Assembly: GCA_900547435.1 (NCBI GenBank)
Contig: URGO01000130.1
Coordinates: 1 to 8,847, forward strand
Direction: 5' to 3'
DNA from: an uncultured Parabacteroides sp.
Lineage (GTDB): Bacteria > Bacteroidota > Bacteroidia > Bacteroidales > Tannerellaceae
DNA length: 8,847 bases
How positions within the stretch are numbered: the stretch's first letter is position 1; the number at the start of each line of letters is the position of its first letter. The notes below the pieces were generated by a model. The model had not been told where the DNA came from, searched no databases, and saw nothing but the letters and a program-made list of their open reading frames with translations. This document shows positions 1 to 6,734 of this stretch, in pieces. Made by a program: the position numbers and the translations under genes.

Positions 1-87
1 TTAGGCACGTTCGTCTGTGTGACGTTATATATATATTACTACTAGTATCATTGCATTAAGAACGTTCTCTACGACGATGACTTCTAG

Positions 88-138
88 GTGGATTACCGGG
101 GGAAGGTGGAAGCGTATGAAAAGGCACGCAGGGAATAG
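88..138 (+). CDS. leuD: C-terminal tail of LeuD, 3-isopropylmalate dehydratase small subunit (partial, damaged upstream)
   Basis: Codons 91-135 read DYRGKVEAYEKARRE followed by TAG at 136-138. This resembles the end of Bacteroidales LeuD, which typically closes with a segment like D-[FY]-L-[LV]-x3-DKIEAYEKAR. Upstream in the same frame lie Y-D-D-D-F and then an in-frame TAG at 85-87, where LeuD would be expected to read approximately L-D-D-I-D-F-L-V. A small deletion and a few base errors would explain this. LeuD with LeuC isomerises 2-isopropylmalate, and citraconate/citramalate when paired with a citramalate synthase. Its position just ahead of the synthase and leuB fits a leuC-leuD-synthase-leuB operon. 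The identification rests on about 20 residues plus context, so it is moderate. I cannot tell whether the upstream damage is real or a sequencing artefact at a contig edge. Confidence 0.55.
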   Translation: MDYRGKVEAYEKARRE

Positions 139-148
139 ATAGTATTTA

Positions 149-193
149 TGGCACGCAGATGACGCAGATTAAACAGATGACCACAGATTATTT
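149..193 (+). repeat. Left 45-bp inverted repeat of GxxExxY cassette
   Basis: Begins TGGCACGCAGATGACGCAG and pairs with 560-604 at 44 of 45 positions. It carries the ATG at 159-161 and the first codons of the GxxExxY protein. The outer part is itself repetitive: CGCAGAT and related GCAGAT/ACAGAT motifs recur every few bases. The matching stops abruptly on both sides, apart from scattered T/A matches. Confidence 0.9.
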
Positions 194-584
194 ATTTAAA
201 GAAGAAACGGACGAGATTATTGCTGCGTTTTATGAAGTATATAATTCGTTAGGCTATGGTTTCTTAGAAAGAGTCTATCAAAATGCGCTTTACCAAGAAC
301 TTATGCGGCGTGGCTTTAAATGTGAAGCCCAGCATAAGATAAAAGTATATTTCAAAGGGCATGAGGTAGGTGAATACTTCGCCGACTTATTGGTAAATGG
401 TCATATTATCTTGGAATTGAAAGCAGTTGATTCTATTTGCAATGAACATGAATTGCAGTTGATCAATTATCTCAAGGCAACCGAGATAGAAGTCGGATTA
501 CTACTCAACTTCGGAGAGAAACCGCAAGTCCGTCGCAAACTGTTTACGAACGATAGAAAAAATAATCTGTGGTCATCTGTCTAA
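159..584 (+). CDS. GxxExxY family protein (PDDEXK_3-type nuclease-like domain)
   Basis: This 141-residue protein belongs to the GxxExxY family, assigned to the PD-(D/E)XK nuclease-like fold (Pfam PDDEXK_3). The signature G34-F-L-E37-R-V-Y40 is present. A candidate nuclease core follows: D76 in EYFADLLVNG, then E86-L-K88 in IILELKA, and a helix with Q100-L-I-N-Y104 resembling the QxxxY element of this superfamily. The length is typical of the family. No signal peptide or membrane segment is seen. The first 12 codons and the last 8 codons lie inside inverted repeats. The ATG at 159 is the first in frame and is shared with the repeat, so this start is plausible but untested; a later start would still keep the motif. 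Biological role is not established; nuclease activity is inferred from fold and residues. Confidence 0.88.
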   Translation: MTQIKQMTTDYLFKEETDEIIAAFYEVYNSLGYGFLERVYQNALYQELMRRGFKCEAQHKIKVYFKGHEVGEYFADLLVNGHIILELKAVDSICNEHELQLINYLKATEIEVGLLLNFGEKPQVRRKLFTNDRKNNLWSSV

Positions 585-604
585 TCTGCGTCATCTGCGT
601 GCCA
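560..604 (-). repeat. Right 45-bp inverted repeat of GxxExxY cassette
   Basis: Reverse complement of 149-193 with one mismatch. It carries the last codons (about residues 134-141) and the TAA stop at 582-584 of the GxxExxY protein. On the minus strand it offers a second ATG at 592-594 followed by a mirrored peptide MTQIRQMTTDY, which stops at 544-546. It lies only 17 bp before the ATG of the downstream synthase, so any hairpin between the two repeats would end just ahead of that gene's start. Confidence 0.9.
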
Positions 605-621
605 AAAAGAATCAAGCGATT

Positions 622-2148
622 ATGAATGAACATCCTCGTATAGAAATCATGGATACGACGCTCCGGGATGGGGAACAGACCAGCGGAGTGTCGTTCGTCC
701 CGCACGAGAAGCTGATGATTGCGCGTCTGCTTCTCGAGGACTTGAAGGTCGACCGCATCGAGGTCGCTTCGGCACGGGTGTCGGAGGGCGAGTTCGACGC
801 GGTGCGGATGATATGCGACTGGGCAGCCCGCCGTGGTTTGCTCTCGCATGTGGAAGTGCTGGGGTTTGTCGATGGGCATACGTCGGTCGATTGGATATAC
901 AATGCCGGATGCCGCGTCATTAACCTCTTGGCGAAGGGTTCGGAGAAGCATTGCTCCGGGCAGTTGAAGAAGACGATGCAGGAGCATCAGGAGGATATCC
1001 GCTATGTGGTTCAATATGCGCATGAAAGGGATATGGATGTCAACATCTACCTGGAGGATTGGAGCAACGGCATTAAGGACTCGCCGAATTACGTATTCGG
1101 GTTGATGGACGGATTACAGGACATAGGTATCAAACGTTTTATGCTTCCAGACACATTAGGTATATTGAATCCGCTTCAAGTAATCGAGTTCATGCGGAAG
1201 ATGAAGAAGCGATACCCCCATGTACACTTCGATTTTCATGCGCACAACGATTATGATCTGGCGGTAAGTAATGTTCTGGCGGCCGTGTTGAGCGGCGGCA
1301 AAGGATTGCATACTACTATCAACGGACTGGGTGAACGTGCGGGTAATGCGCCATTGGCCAGTGTCCAGGCCATTCTGAAAGACCATTTCCATGCCATAAC
1401 CCATATCGATGAAAGCCGGCTGAATGATGTAAGCCGTGTTGTCGAGTCCTATTCCGGTGTATCTATTCCGGCCAATAAACCCATTGTAGGCGAAAGTGTG
1501 TTTACTCAAGTGGCGGGAGTCCATGCAGATGGCGATAACAAAAACAATTTGTATTGCAACGACCTGTTGCCCGAACGTTTCGGACGAATCCGCGAATATG
1601 CTCTGGGTAAAACATCCGGAAAAGCCAATATCCGCAAAAATCTGGAGAGTTTAGGATTGGAGTTGGACGAAGATTCGATGCGCAAGGTAACAGAACGGAT
1701 TATCGAACTGGGCGATCGCAAAGAGTTGGTTACACAAGAAGATCTTCCTTACATTATCTCGGATGTATTGAAACACGATAGCGTAAGCAACAAGGTAAAA
1801 CTATTGAGCTATTTTGTGACTTTGGCTCAAGGATTGAAGCCTATGGCTACACTTAGTATCGAGATAAACGGGCAAACTTATCAGGAAAGTTCTTCGGGTG
1901 ACGGACAATATGATGCCTTTGTACGTGCGTTACGGAAAATTTACAAAGGAACGCTCAACCGGAAATTCCCGATGCTGATCAACTATGCTGTAACCATCCC
2001 TCCCGGAGGACGAACGGATGCTTTTGTCCAAACGGTAATCACCTGGAATTTTGAAGGAAAAGAGTTCCGTACACGTGGGTTGGATGCCGACCAGACGGAA
2101 GCAGCGATAAAGGCAACCATCAAAATGTTGAATATAATTGAAGAATAA
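622..2148 (+). CDS. cimA: (R)-citramalate synthase-type enzyme of the 2-isopropylmalate synthase family (often annotated LeuA/alpha-isopropylmalate synthase)
   Basis: A 508-residue DRE-TIM acyltransferase that condenses acetyl-CoA with a 2-oxoacid. The catalytic barrel carries DTTLRDGEQ (11-19), with R15 and metal ligand D16, then HAH (206-208) for the other metal ligands, and INGLGERAGNAPL (233-245). A C-terminal LeuA-type allosteric domain spans roughly 395-505 (GDGQYDAF, IPPGGRTDA). The sequence resembles Leptospira CimA from end to end as I recall it. Pocket residues that favour pyruvate there (Leu81, Leu104, Tyr144) correspond, with a constant offset of one, to L80, L103 and Y143 here; E145 and T178 also match. 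I therefore favour citramalate synthase, feeding isoleucine synthesis through LeuCD and LeuB, over isopropylmalate synthase. Substrate choice is inferred. The first 450 bp are noticeably more GC-rich than the rest. Confidence 0.9.
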   Translation: MNEHPRIEIMDTTLRDGEQTSGVSFVPHEKLMIARLLLEDLKVDRIEVASARVSEGEFDAVRMICDWAARRGLLSHVEVLGFVDGHTSVDWIYNAGCRVINLLAKGSEKHCSGQLKKTMQEHQEDIRYVVQYAHERDMDVNIYLEDWSNGIKDSPNYVFGLMDGLQDIGIKRFMLPDTLGILNPLQVIEFMRKMKKRYPHVHFDFHAHNDYDLAVSNVLAAVLSGGKGLHTTINGLGERAGNAPLASVQAILKDHFHAITHIDESRLNDVSRVVESYSGVSIPANKPIVGESVFTQVAGVHADGDNKNNLYCNDLLPERFGRIREYALGKTSGKANIRKNLESLGLELDEDSMRKVTERIIELGDRKELVTQEDLPYIISDVLKHDSVSNKVKLLSYFVTLAQGLKPMATLSIEINGQTYQESSSGDGQYDAFVRALRKIYKGTLNRKFPMLINYAVTIPPGGRTDAFVQTVITWNFEGKEFRTRGLDADQTEAAIKATIKMLNIIEE

Positions 2149-2156
2149 CCCATGGC

Positions 2157-2239
2157 AAGGGAACAAGGCGACAAGTTAACAAGGGAACAAGGACTCTACT
2201 ATAGCCTCGTCAACTTGTCAACTCGTTCACTCGTCAACT
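2157..2239 (+). repeat. Two opposed arrays of 8-bp tandem repeats in the cimA-leuB gap
   Basis: The left array 2157-2192 reads AAGGGAAC, AAGGCGAC, AAGTTAAC, AAGGGAAC, AAGG. The right array 2208-2239 reads CGTCAACT, TGTCAACT, CGTTCACT, CGTCAACT. The reverse complement of the right units (AGTTGACG) resembles the left units, so the arrays form an imperfect inverted pair (about 16 of 23 positions) around roughly 15 bp. They fill most of the 107-bp gap, ending 16 bp before leuB. Confidence 0.8.
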
Positions 2240-2255
2240 AAACGACTTATAATAT

Positions 2256-3317
2256 ATGGATTTCAAAATAGCAGTTTTAGCCGGAGACGGCATAGGACCG
2301 GAGATATCGGTTCAAGGAGTAAATGTAATGACCGCGGTATGCAACAAATTCGGTCATCAGGTAAGTTATGAATATGCGCTTTGCGGAGCCGATGCCATCG
2401 ATAAGGTTGGAGATCCGTTTCCGGAAGAGACATTCGAGATTTGCAAACGGGCGGATGCGGTATTATTCTCGGCCGTAGGAGACCCGAAATACGACAATGA
2501 CCCAACGGCTAAAGTGCGCCCCGAACAGGGCTTGCTGGCTATGCGTAAAAAATTGGGATTGTTTGCCAATATTCGTCCGGTGCAGACCTTCAAATGCCTG
2601 CTCCATAAATCACCGCTCCGTGCCGAATTAGTAGAAGGAGCCGACTTCCTTTGTATTCGGGAACTGACCGGAGGTATGTATTTCGGGGAAAAATATCAAG
2701 ATGATGAAAAGGCGTACGATACGAACCTTTATACACGGCCGGAGATTGAACGTATCCTGAAAGTGGGTTTTGAGTATGCGATGAAACGTCGCAAACACCT
2801 GACGGTTGTGGATAAAGCGAATGTGCTCGCTTCGTCTCGTCTCTGGCGTCAGATAGCTCAAGAGATGGCTCCGCATTATCCGGAAGTTACAACCGATTAT
2901 ATGTTTGTAGACAATGCCGCCATGCGGATGATTCAAGAGCCGACATTCTTTGATGTCATGGTAACCGAGAATACGTTTGGCGATATCCTGACCGATGAAG
3001 GTTCTTGCATCAGCGGTTCGATGGGATTGCTTCCTTCTGCTTCAACCGGGGCCAGCACTCCGGTATTCGAACCGATTCACGGTTCATGGCCACAAGCTAA
3101 AGGAAAGAACATAGCCAATCCTTTGGCCCAAATCCTTTCCGTAGCAATGCTTTTCGAATATTTCAATTGCCAGGCGGAAGGCGCATTGATTCGCGAAGCG
3201 GTCAACGCCTCATTGGATGCCCATGTCCGTACACCGGAAATCCAAGTGGAAGGTGGGGCGAAATATGGCACCATAGAGGTCGGCGCATGGATTGTAGATT
3301 ACATTTCCAAATCTTAA
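2256..3317 (+). CDS. leuB: 3-isopropylmalate dehydrogenase
   Basis: A 353-residue NAD-dependent decarboxylating dehydrogenase that oxidises 3-isopropylmalate to 2-oxoisocaproate in leucine synthesis. The same enzyme can oxidise 3-methylmalate in the citramalate route. It is full length for the family. Visible motifs are GDGIGPE (10-16), substrate arginines R97, R107 and R135 (in VRPEQGLLAMRKKLGLFANI and RELTGGMYFGE), catalytic Y142 and K187 (DKANVLASSRLW), metal-binding D219, D243 and D247 (ENTFGDILTDE), and the NAD loop EPIHGSWP (272-279). The ATG at 2256 gives the usual MDFKIAVLAGDGIGPE start. It lies 107 bp downstream of the synthase gene, in the same direction, and is followed by a strong terminator, so it is probably the last gene of the leu unit. 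Confidence 0.97.
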   Translation: MDFKIAVLAGDGIGPEISVQGVNVMTAVCNKFGHQVSYEYALCGADAIDKVGDPFPEETFEICKRADAVLFSAVGDPKYDNDPTAKVRPEQGLLAMRKKLGLFANIRPVQTFKCLLHKSPLRAELVEGADFLCIRELTGGMYFGEKYQDDEKAYDTNLYTRPEIERILKVGFEYAMKRRKHLTVVDKANVLASSRLWRQIAQEMAPHYPEVTTDYMFVDNAAMRMIQEPTFFDVMVTENTFGDILTDEGSCISGSMGLLPSASTGASTPVFEPIHGSWPQAKGKNIANPLAQILSVAMLFEYFNCQAEGALIREAVNASLDAHVRTPEIQVEGGAKYGTIEVGAWIVDYISKS

Positions 3318-3350
3318 GGCCGAATCAGATGATGAATTGAATTATTTTTT

Positions 3351-3412
3351 AGGAGATTTTCTGACTTCGCAAGACAACATTGGAACGGAGTCAGAGAATC
3401 TCCTGTTTTTTT
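3351..3412 (+). terminator. Intrinsic terminator of the leu unit
   Basis: Arms 3351-3369 and 3386-3404 pair over 19 bp, 17 Watson-Crick plus two U-G wobbles in the rightward RNA, around a 16-nt loop. A run of seven T follows at 3406-3412. On the leftward RNA the wobbles become A-C mismatches and the hairpin is followed by A residues, so it is best suited to ending transcripts from leuB. It sits in the 104-bp convergent gap with trpA and could also hinder read-through from the trp side. Confidence 0.88.
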
Positions 3413-3421
3413 AGCTTTCCT

Positions 3422-4198
3422 TTATTCACGGATTCCTTCCAGCAATTTGCGGATAGCCATTCGGGGACTTTCTTCCGTTTTCAATAATTGGACGAATTTA
3501 CTTCCGATGATTCCTCCGGAAGCATTTTCAAGGGCGGATTGGTATGTCGATTTATTACTGAATCCGAAGCCTACCAATCGCGGATTCCTGAGGTTCATTC
3601 CGTTTATCTTCCGGAAATAGGCCTGCTTTTGTTCATCGAAACTCTTTTGTGCACCGGTGGTCGCCGCACTCGATACCATATAAATAAACCCGTCGGTATG
3701 CGCATCGATTAGCCGGATGCGTTCTTCTGAGGTCTCCGGAGTTATCAGCATAATCATCTTCAGGTCATATCGATTGGCTATGGGGCGGTATTCCTTTACA
3801 TAATCCGCGAACGGGAGGTCCGGAATGATTACGCCATCCACACCTACCTTTGTACAAGATTGGCAAAACCGTTCAAATCCATATTGCATAATCGGATTCA
3901 GATAACCCATCAACAAGATAGGCATCCGGATTCCTTCGTGCCGCACCTCCTCCAATTGTTCAAAGATAAGACGCAGGCTTATCCCGTTCCTCAACGCACG
4001 TGTCGAGGCATCTTGGATAACCGGTCCGTCCGCCATCGGATCGGAAAAGGGAATGCCGATTTCTACCATATCTACTCCTGCCTGCTCCAGTTCGCGAAGG
4101 ATAGGCACCGTATCTTGCAGGTTAGGATAACCCGCCGGATAATAAATGGAAAGAATGTTCTGTTGTTTGGTCTGAAATAAATTTTCTATTCTATTCAT
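3422..4198 (-). CDS. trpA: Tryptophan synthase alpha chain
   Basis: A 258-residue TIM-barrel subunit that cleaves indole-3-glycerol phosphate to indole and glyceraldehyde 3-phosphate; indole passes to TrpB. The diagnostic segment MVEIGIPFSDPMADGPVIQ (44-62) contains the catalytic pair E46 and D57, equivalent to Glu49 and Asp60 of the enterobacterial enzyme. MGYLNPI (97-103) and IIPDLPFAD (124-132) are also conserved, and VGFGFSNKS with GGIIGSKFVQ near the end form the phosphate site. The length is normal. The ATG at 4196-4198 overlaps the TGA of trpF by ATGA, which suggests translational coupling. It is the last gene of the trp unit in this window; its partner trpB is not here. Confidence 0.97.
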   Translation of the reverse strand: MNRIENLFQTKQQNILSIYYPAGYPNLQDTVPILRELEQAGVDMVEIGIPFSDPMADGPVIQDASTRALRNGISLRLIFEQLEEVRHEGIRMPILLMGYLNPIMQYGFERFCQSCTKVGVDGVIIPDLPFADYVKEYRPIANRYDLKMIMLITPETSEERIRLIDAHTDGFIYMVSSAATTGAQKSFDEQKQAYFRKINGMNLRNPRLVGFGFSNKSTYQSALENASGGIIGSKFVQLLKTEESPRMAIRKLLEGIRE

Positions 4199-4818
4199 AA
4201 GATATTCGTTTTTGTTTTTAATCGGTTGATAAATTCATTTAACATGACATAATCCTTGATGCCGGGACGTATCTCGAATCCGCTATTCAAGTCTACGCCC
4301 ATACATTTCGGGTGATGAAAATCTTTTAACGCTTCCAAGCAATCCGGAGCCAGTCCGCCACTCAACAAGAAAGGAATCTCCCCTTGATAGCTTTCGAGTA
4401 AAGACCAGTCGAAGCGTTTTCCGGAGCCTCCGAATCCTGGACATTTCGTATCGAACAGGAAATAATCCACGCAATCCGTATACCGTTCCGTCCGGAGCAA
4501 ATCTTCTTTCTTCGCAATAGGAATCGCTTTGATAATCTCCGCACCCGAAGCTTGTGCTTCCCGGCATAGTTCCGGCGATTCCTCCCCGTGCAATTGTAGG
4601 TAATCCAATCGGAAGTGCTCCTTTTTTCGGAGCATCTCCTCCAACGAGGCGTTGACAAATACTCCTATTCGCTTAATCCGTTCGGGCAAGTCTATACTCG
4701 GAGCCGTATAGTACCGAGCCGACTTCGGATAAAAGATGAATCCCATCCATTGAATATCGGCTTGGGAAACCGCACGGATATTTTCCGCCTCTTTCATGCC
4801 ACACACTTTAATAACCAT
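4195..4818 (-). CDS. trpF: Phosphoribosylanthranilate isomerase
   Basis: A 207-residue TIM barrel catalysing the Amadori rearrangement of phosphoribosylanthranilate to the carboxyphenylamino-deoxyribulose phosphate. KVCGMK (4-9) supplies the general base C6. LQLHGEE (74-80), the acid D123 in LFDTKCPGFGGSGKRFDW and the phosphate-binding LLSGGL (151-156) all follow the family. VDLNSGFEIRPGIKD near the C terminus is the usual closing motif. It is a stand-alone gene rather than a TrpC-TrpF fusion as in enterobacteria. Its start is 12 bp after the trpC stop, and its stop overlaps the trpA start. Confidence 0.96.
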   Translation of the reverse strand: MVIKVCGMKEAENIRAVSQADIQWMGFIFYPKSARYYTAPSIDLPERIKRIGVFVNASLEEMLRKKEHFRLDYLQLHGEESPELCREAQASGAEIIKAIPIAKKEDLLRTERYTDCVDYFLFDTKCPGFGGSGKRFDWSLLESYQGEIPFLLSGGLAPDCLEALKDFHHPKCMGVDLNSGFEIRPGIKDYVMLNEFINRLKTKTNIL

Positions 4819-4842
4819 AGTTATTTAGTTTTATAAGTTCAT
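4819..4842 (+). repeat. Three 8-bp tandem units at the trpC-trpF junction
   Basis: Reads AGTTATTT, AGTTTTAT, AAGTTCAT on the plus strand, abutting the trpF start codon and running through the trpC stop into its last codons. The AGTT core recurs every 8 bases, allowing for one base of slippage in the last unit. Confidence 0.55.
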
Positions 4843-5643
4843 TTCTTGGACGAACTTACCCAGTGCCCCCCCTGGAGATTCCTCTTTCATGAAAGTTTCG
4901 CCTATCAGGAATCCCCGATAACCGATATCCCTCAATTGCTTTACGGAAGAGGGTTCGCGGATACCGCTCTCAGCTATTACTAAAGGAGTAAGTCTTACTC
5001 TATCCAAATAGGAATGAATCACCGGGATGATGCCTTTCGCGTTGGCGATATCGGTATGGAACGTCCCTAAATTCCGGTTGTTCACTCCCAGCATATCTAT
5101 CTCCGGATTCAAATAGGCCAATTCCTCTTCCCGATGAATTTCCAGGAGAGTTTCCAGTCCCAGTGCATGAGCTTTCTCCGCCAAGCTCCGGCATTCCGCC
5201 GGGGAAAGGATGGAAGCTATCAATAACACCGCATCCGCCCCGAACAATCTCGCCTCATAAAGCTGGTATTCATCCAAGAGGAAATCTTTCCGGAGCAAAG
5301 GCAAATCCACCTGTCTACGGGCCTCGCGCAAGTCCGCCGGAGTTCCTCCGAAGAAAGAAGCATCCGTCAATATGGAGCAAGCTGATGCCCCGTTCTTCGC
5401 ATAGGCAGGCAAGACCTCATTGACCTTCGCGTCCGGATGCAACCAGCCTTTCGAGGGGCTTTTCCGTTTGAACTCTGCAATAATGCCGGTAGGCGATGTT
5501 TCCAGGGCTTGGCGCATAGAGTACGACTTATGTTCTTCCTGCGTTTCCACCCGTTCCCGTAAAGCCGGTAAAGGCATTGCCTCTTTTCTTTGCCGGATTT
5601 CCTCACGTTTATATGCCACTATAGTTTGTAATATATCTTTCAT
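4831..5643 (-). CDS. trpC: Indole-3-glycerol phosphate synthase
   Basis: A 270-residue TIM barrel that closes the indole ring with loss of CO2 and water. Motifs are IAEFKRKSPSKG (55-66), ILTD (91-94), PLLRKDFLLDEYQ (115-127) with the catalytic lysine K119, E169 in LLEIH, GVNNRNL (186-192), IAESGI (223-228) and FLIGETFM (245-252). The length is normal for a stand-alone TrpC. The ATG at 5641-5643 gives MKDILQTIVAYKREEI, the expected N-terminal helix. It is 43 bp after trpD, and that gap is almost entirely an 8-bp tandem repeat. Confidence 0.97.
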   Translation of the reverse strand: MKDILQTIVAYKREEIRQRKEAMPLPALRERVETQEEHKSYSMRQALETSPTGIIAEFKRKSPSKGWLHPDAKVNEVLPAYAKNGASACSILTDASFFGGTPADLREARRQVDLPLLRKDFLLDEYQLYEARLFGADAVLLIASILSPAECRSLAEKAHALGLETLLEIHREEELAYLNPEIDMLGVNNRNLGTFHTDIANAKGIIPVIHSYLDRVRLTPLVIAESGIREPSSVKQLRDIGYRGFLIGETFMKEESPGGALGKFVQEMNL

Positions 5644-5645
5644 TT

Positions 5646-5677
5646 GAGTTTGTGAGTTTTTAAGTTTATAAGTTTAT
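5646..5677 (+). repeat. Four 8-bp tandem units at the trpD-trpC junction
   Basis: Clean array on the plus strand: GAGTTTGT, GAGTTTTT, AAGTTTAT, AAGTTTAT. In the trp mRNA this is an A-rich leader with AACT every 8 nt, ending two bases before the trpC ATG. It occupies the ribosome-binding region. Confidence 0.88.
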
Positions 5678-5686
5678 GCGTCAGGC

Positions 5687-6682
5687 TTAAGAATTTACTT
5701 CCAATGCTTTCCGGAGTACCTCAAGGGCCTTTCCGCTCTCCAGCGATTCGCGGGCCTCTTCAAGGCAATCCTCGACACGCTTCTCCGGACAAATCACCCG
5801 GATGGCAAAAGCCGCATTGACCAGTACACAATTTTTCTGGGGCAACGTAGCCCGGTTCTCCAATACGGCATCAAAGATACGGGCGGCTTCTTCGGGGGTC
5901 GACCCTCCATCTAAATCCGCTTCCCGGCACCGGGTGAACCCTAACATTTCCGGAGTATAGATTTTCTCTTTATCGGACATGGCCACCTTAAACTCGTCCG
6001 TGAGCGATATTTCATCGTACCCATCCAGACTATGTACCACAGCAAATTGTGTTCCGCTCTCCTGATACGTATAATTGTAAAGCCGGAGCAACGGGAGGTT
6101 ATATACGCCCAGCAATTGGTAGGTCGGGAGAATAGGATTGACCAGCGGACCCAGCATATTGAAGAAGCTACGCACGCCCAGGTTCTTGCGCACGCCCGCC
6201 ACGGCTTTGAGTGCCGGATTAAACAAAGGTGCGTGCAGGTAAGCGAAACGGCATCGGTCCATCGACCGGCGCAAGCGATTTATATCTGTAGTGAATTTCA
6301 TCCCGTGTTGCTCCATGACGTTGCTCGCCCCGCTTACTGAGGTCGCCCCATAATTCCCGTGTTTGACCACCGGATAGCCCGCTCCCGCCACTACAAAACA
6401 AGATGCCGTACTGATATTGAAGGTATTCTTGCCATCTCCGCCCGTACCTACGATGTCGATGGGGCGATACTCGTTCAAATCCACCGGAACACGCATTTCA
6501 AGCAGGGCATCCCGAAACCCCGCCAGCTCCTCCACACTGATATTCCGCATCAGGAATACCGTAATCAGGCTGGCCACCTGTGCCTCATTGTATTTTCCGA
6601 GAGCTATCTCCTGCAAGATACGACGGGCTTCGTCCCGTCCCAAATATTGATGTTCGAATAGTCGGTATAATATCTCTTTCAT
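5687..6682 (-). CDS. trpD: Anthranilate phosphoribosyltransferase
   Basis: A 331-residue enzyme that joins anthranilate to PRPP. The PRPP-binding GTGGDG (79-84) is intact, followed by NIST (89-92) and KHGNYGATS (107-115), where many relatives have KHGNRAVSS. Anthranilate-site segments FNPALKAVAGVRKNLGVRSFFNMLGPLVNP (154-183) and DEISL (223-227, metal site) are present. The length is normal and there is no fused glutaminase domain, consistent with separate trpG. The ATG at 6680-6682 starts MKEILYRLFE. A 191-bp gap with repeats separates it from trpG, the largest gap in this unit. Confidence 0.97.
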   Translation of the reverse strand: MKEILYRLFEHQYLGRDEARRILQEIALGKYNEAQVASLITVFLMRNISVEELAGFRDALLEMRVPVDLNEYRPIDIVGTGGDGKNTFNISTASCFVVAGAGYPVVKHGNYGATSVSGASNVMEQHGMKFTTDINRLRRSMDRCRFAYLHAPLFNPALKAVAGVRKNLGVRSFFNMLGPLVNPILPTYQLLGVYNLPLLRLYNYTYQESGTQFAVVHSLDGYDEISLTDEFKVAMSDKEKIYTPEMLGFTRCREADLDGGSTPEEAARIFDAVLENRATLPQKNCVLVNAAFAIRVICPEKRVEDCLEEARESLESGKALEVLRKALEVNS

Positions 6683-6684
6683 TT

Positions 6685-6734
6685 GAGTTTGTGAGTTTTT
6701 AGTTTATATATTCTTATGTTTTTATGTTTTTGAG
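6685..6734 (+). repeat. 8-bp-period tract upstream of trpD
   Basis: Plus strand: GAGTTTGT, GAGTTTTT, then AGTTTATA after a one-base slip, then TTCTTATG, TTTTTATG, TTTTTGAG at 6711-6734. The first two units are identical to those before trpC, including the two bases between array and start codon. The distal part drifts in sequence but keeps the 8-base period. Confidence 0.75.

Larger units (their letters stand above)
149..604 (+). mobile_element. Inverted-repeat-bounded GxxExxY cassette (candidate mobile unit)
   Basis: A 456-bp unit bounded by two 45-bp inverted repeats (149-193 and 560-604) that match at 44 of 45 positions; the mismatch is A172 against C581. The inside is AT-rich and contains one ORF whose start codon is in the left repeat and whose stop codon is in the right repeat. 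The unit sits between leuD and the synthase gene, an intergenic spot that would otherwise be only about 30 bp, so both neighbours are left intact. I see no transposase and no convincing target-site duplication. Movement is inferred from the architecture and from the general observation that such sequences recur in Bacteroidales genomes. It could instead be an old, fixed insertion or a unit mobilised in trans. Confidence 0.6.

Noticed and set aside
141..612. Target-site duplication flanking the cassette
   Set aside because: Bases outside the two repeats (AGTATTTA on the left, AAAAGAAT on the right) show no direct repeat of useful length.
544..1023. Minus-strand open frame across the cassette edge and cimA start
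   Set aside because: It runs antisense to cimA. Its end, MTQIRQMTTDYFF, exists only because the right inverted repeat mirrors the GxxExxY start, and it stops at once inside the cassette.
3351..3412. Bidirectional terminator for both leu and trp units
   Set aside because: Only the rightward RNA has a T-tract after the stem; leftward the wobble pairs become mismatches and A residues follow. A weaker effect on the trp side cannot be excluded.
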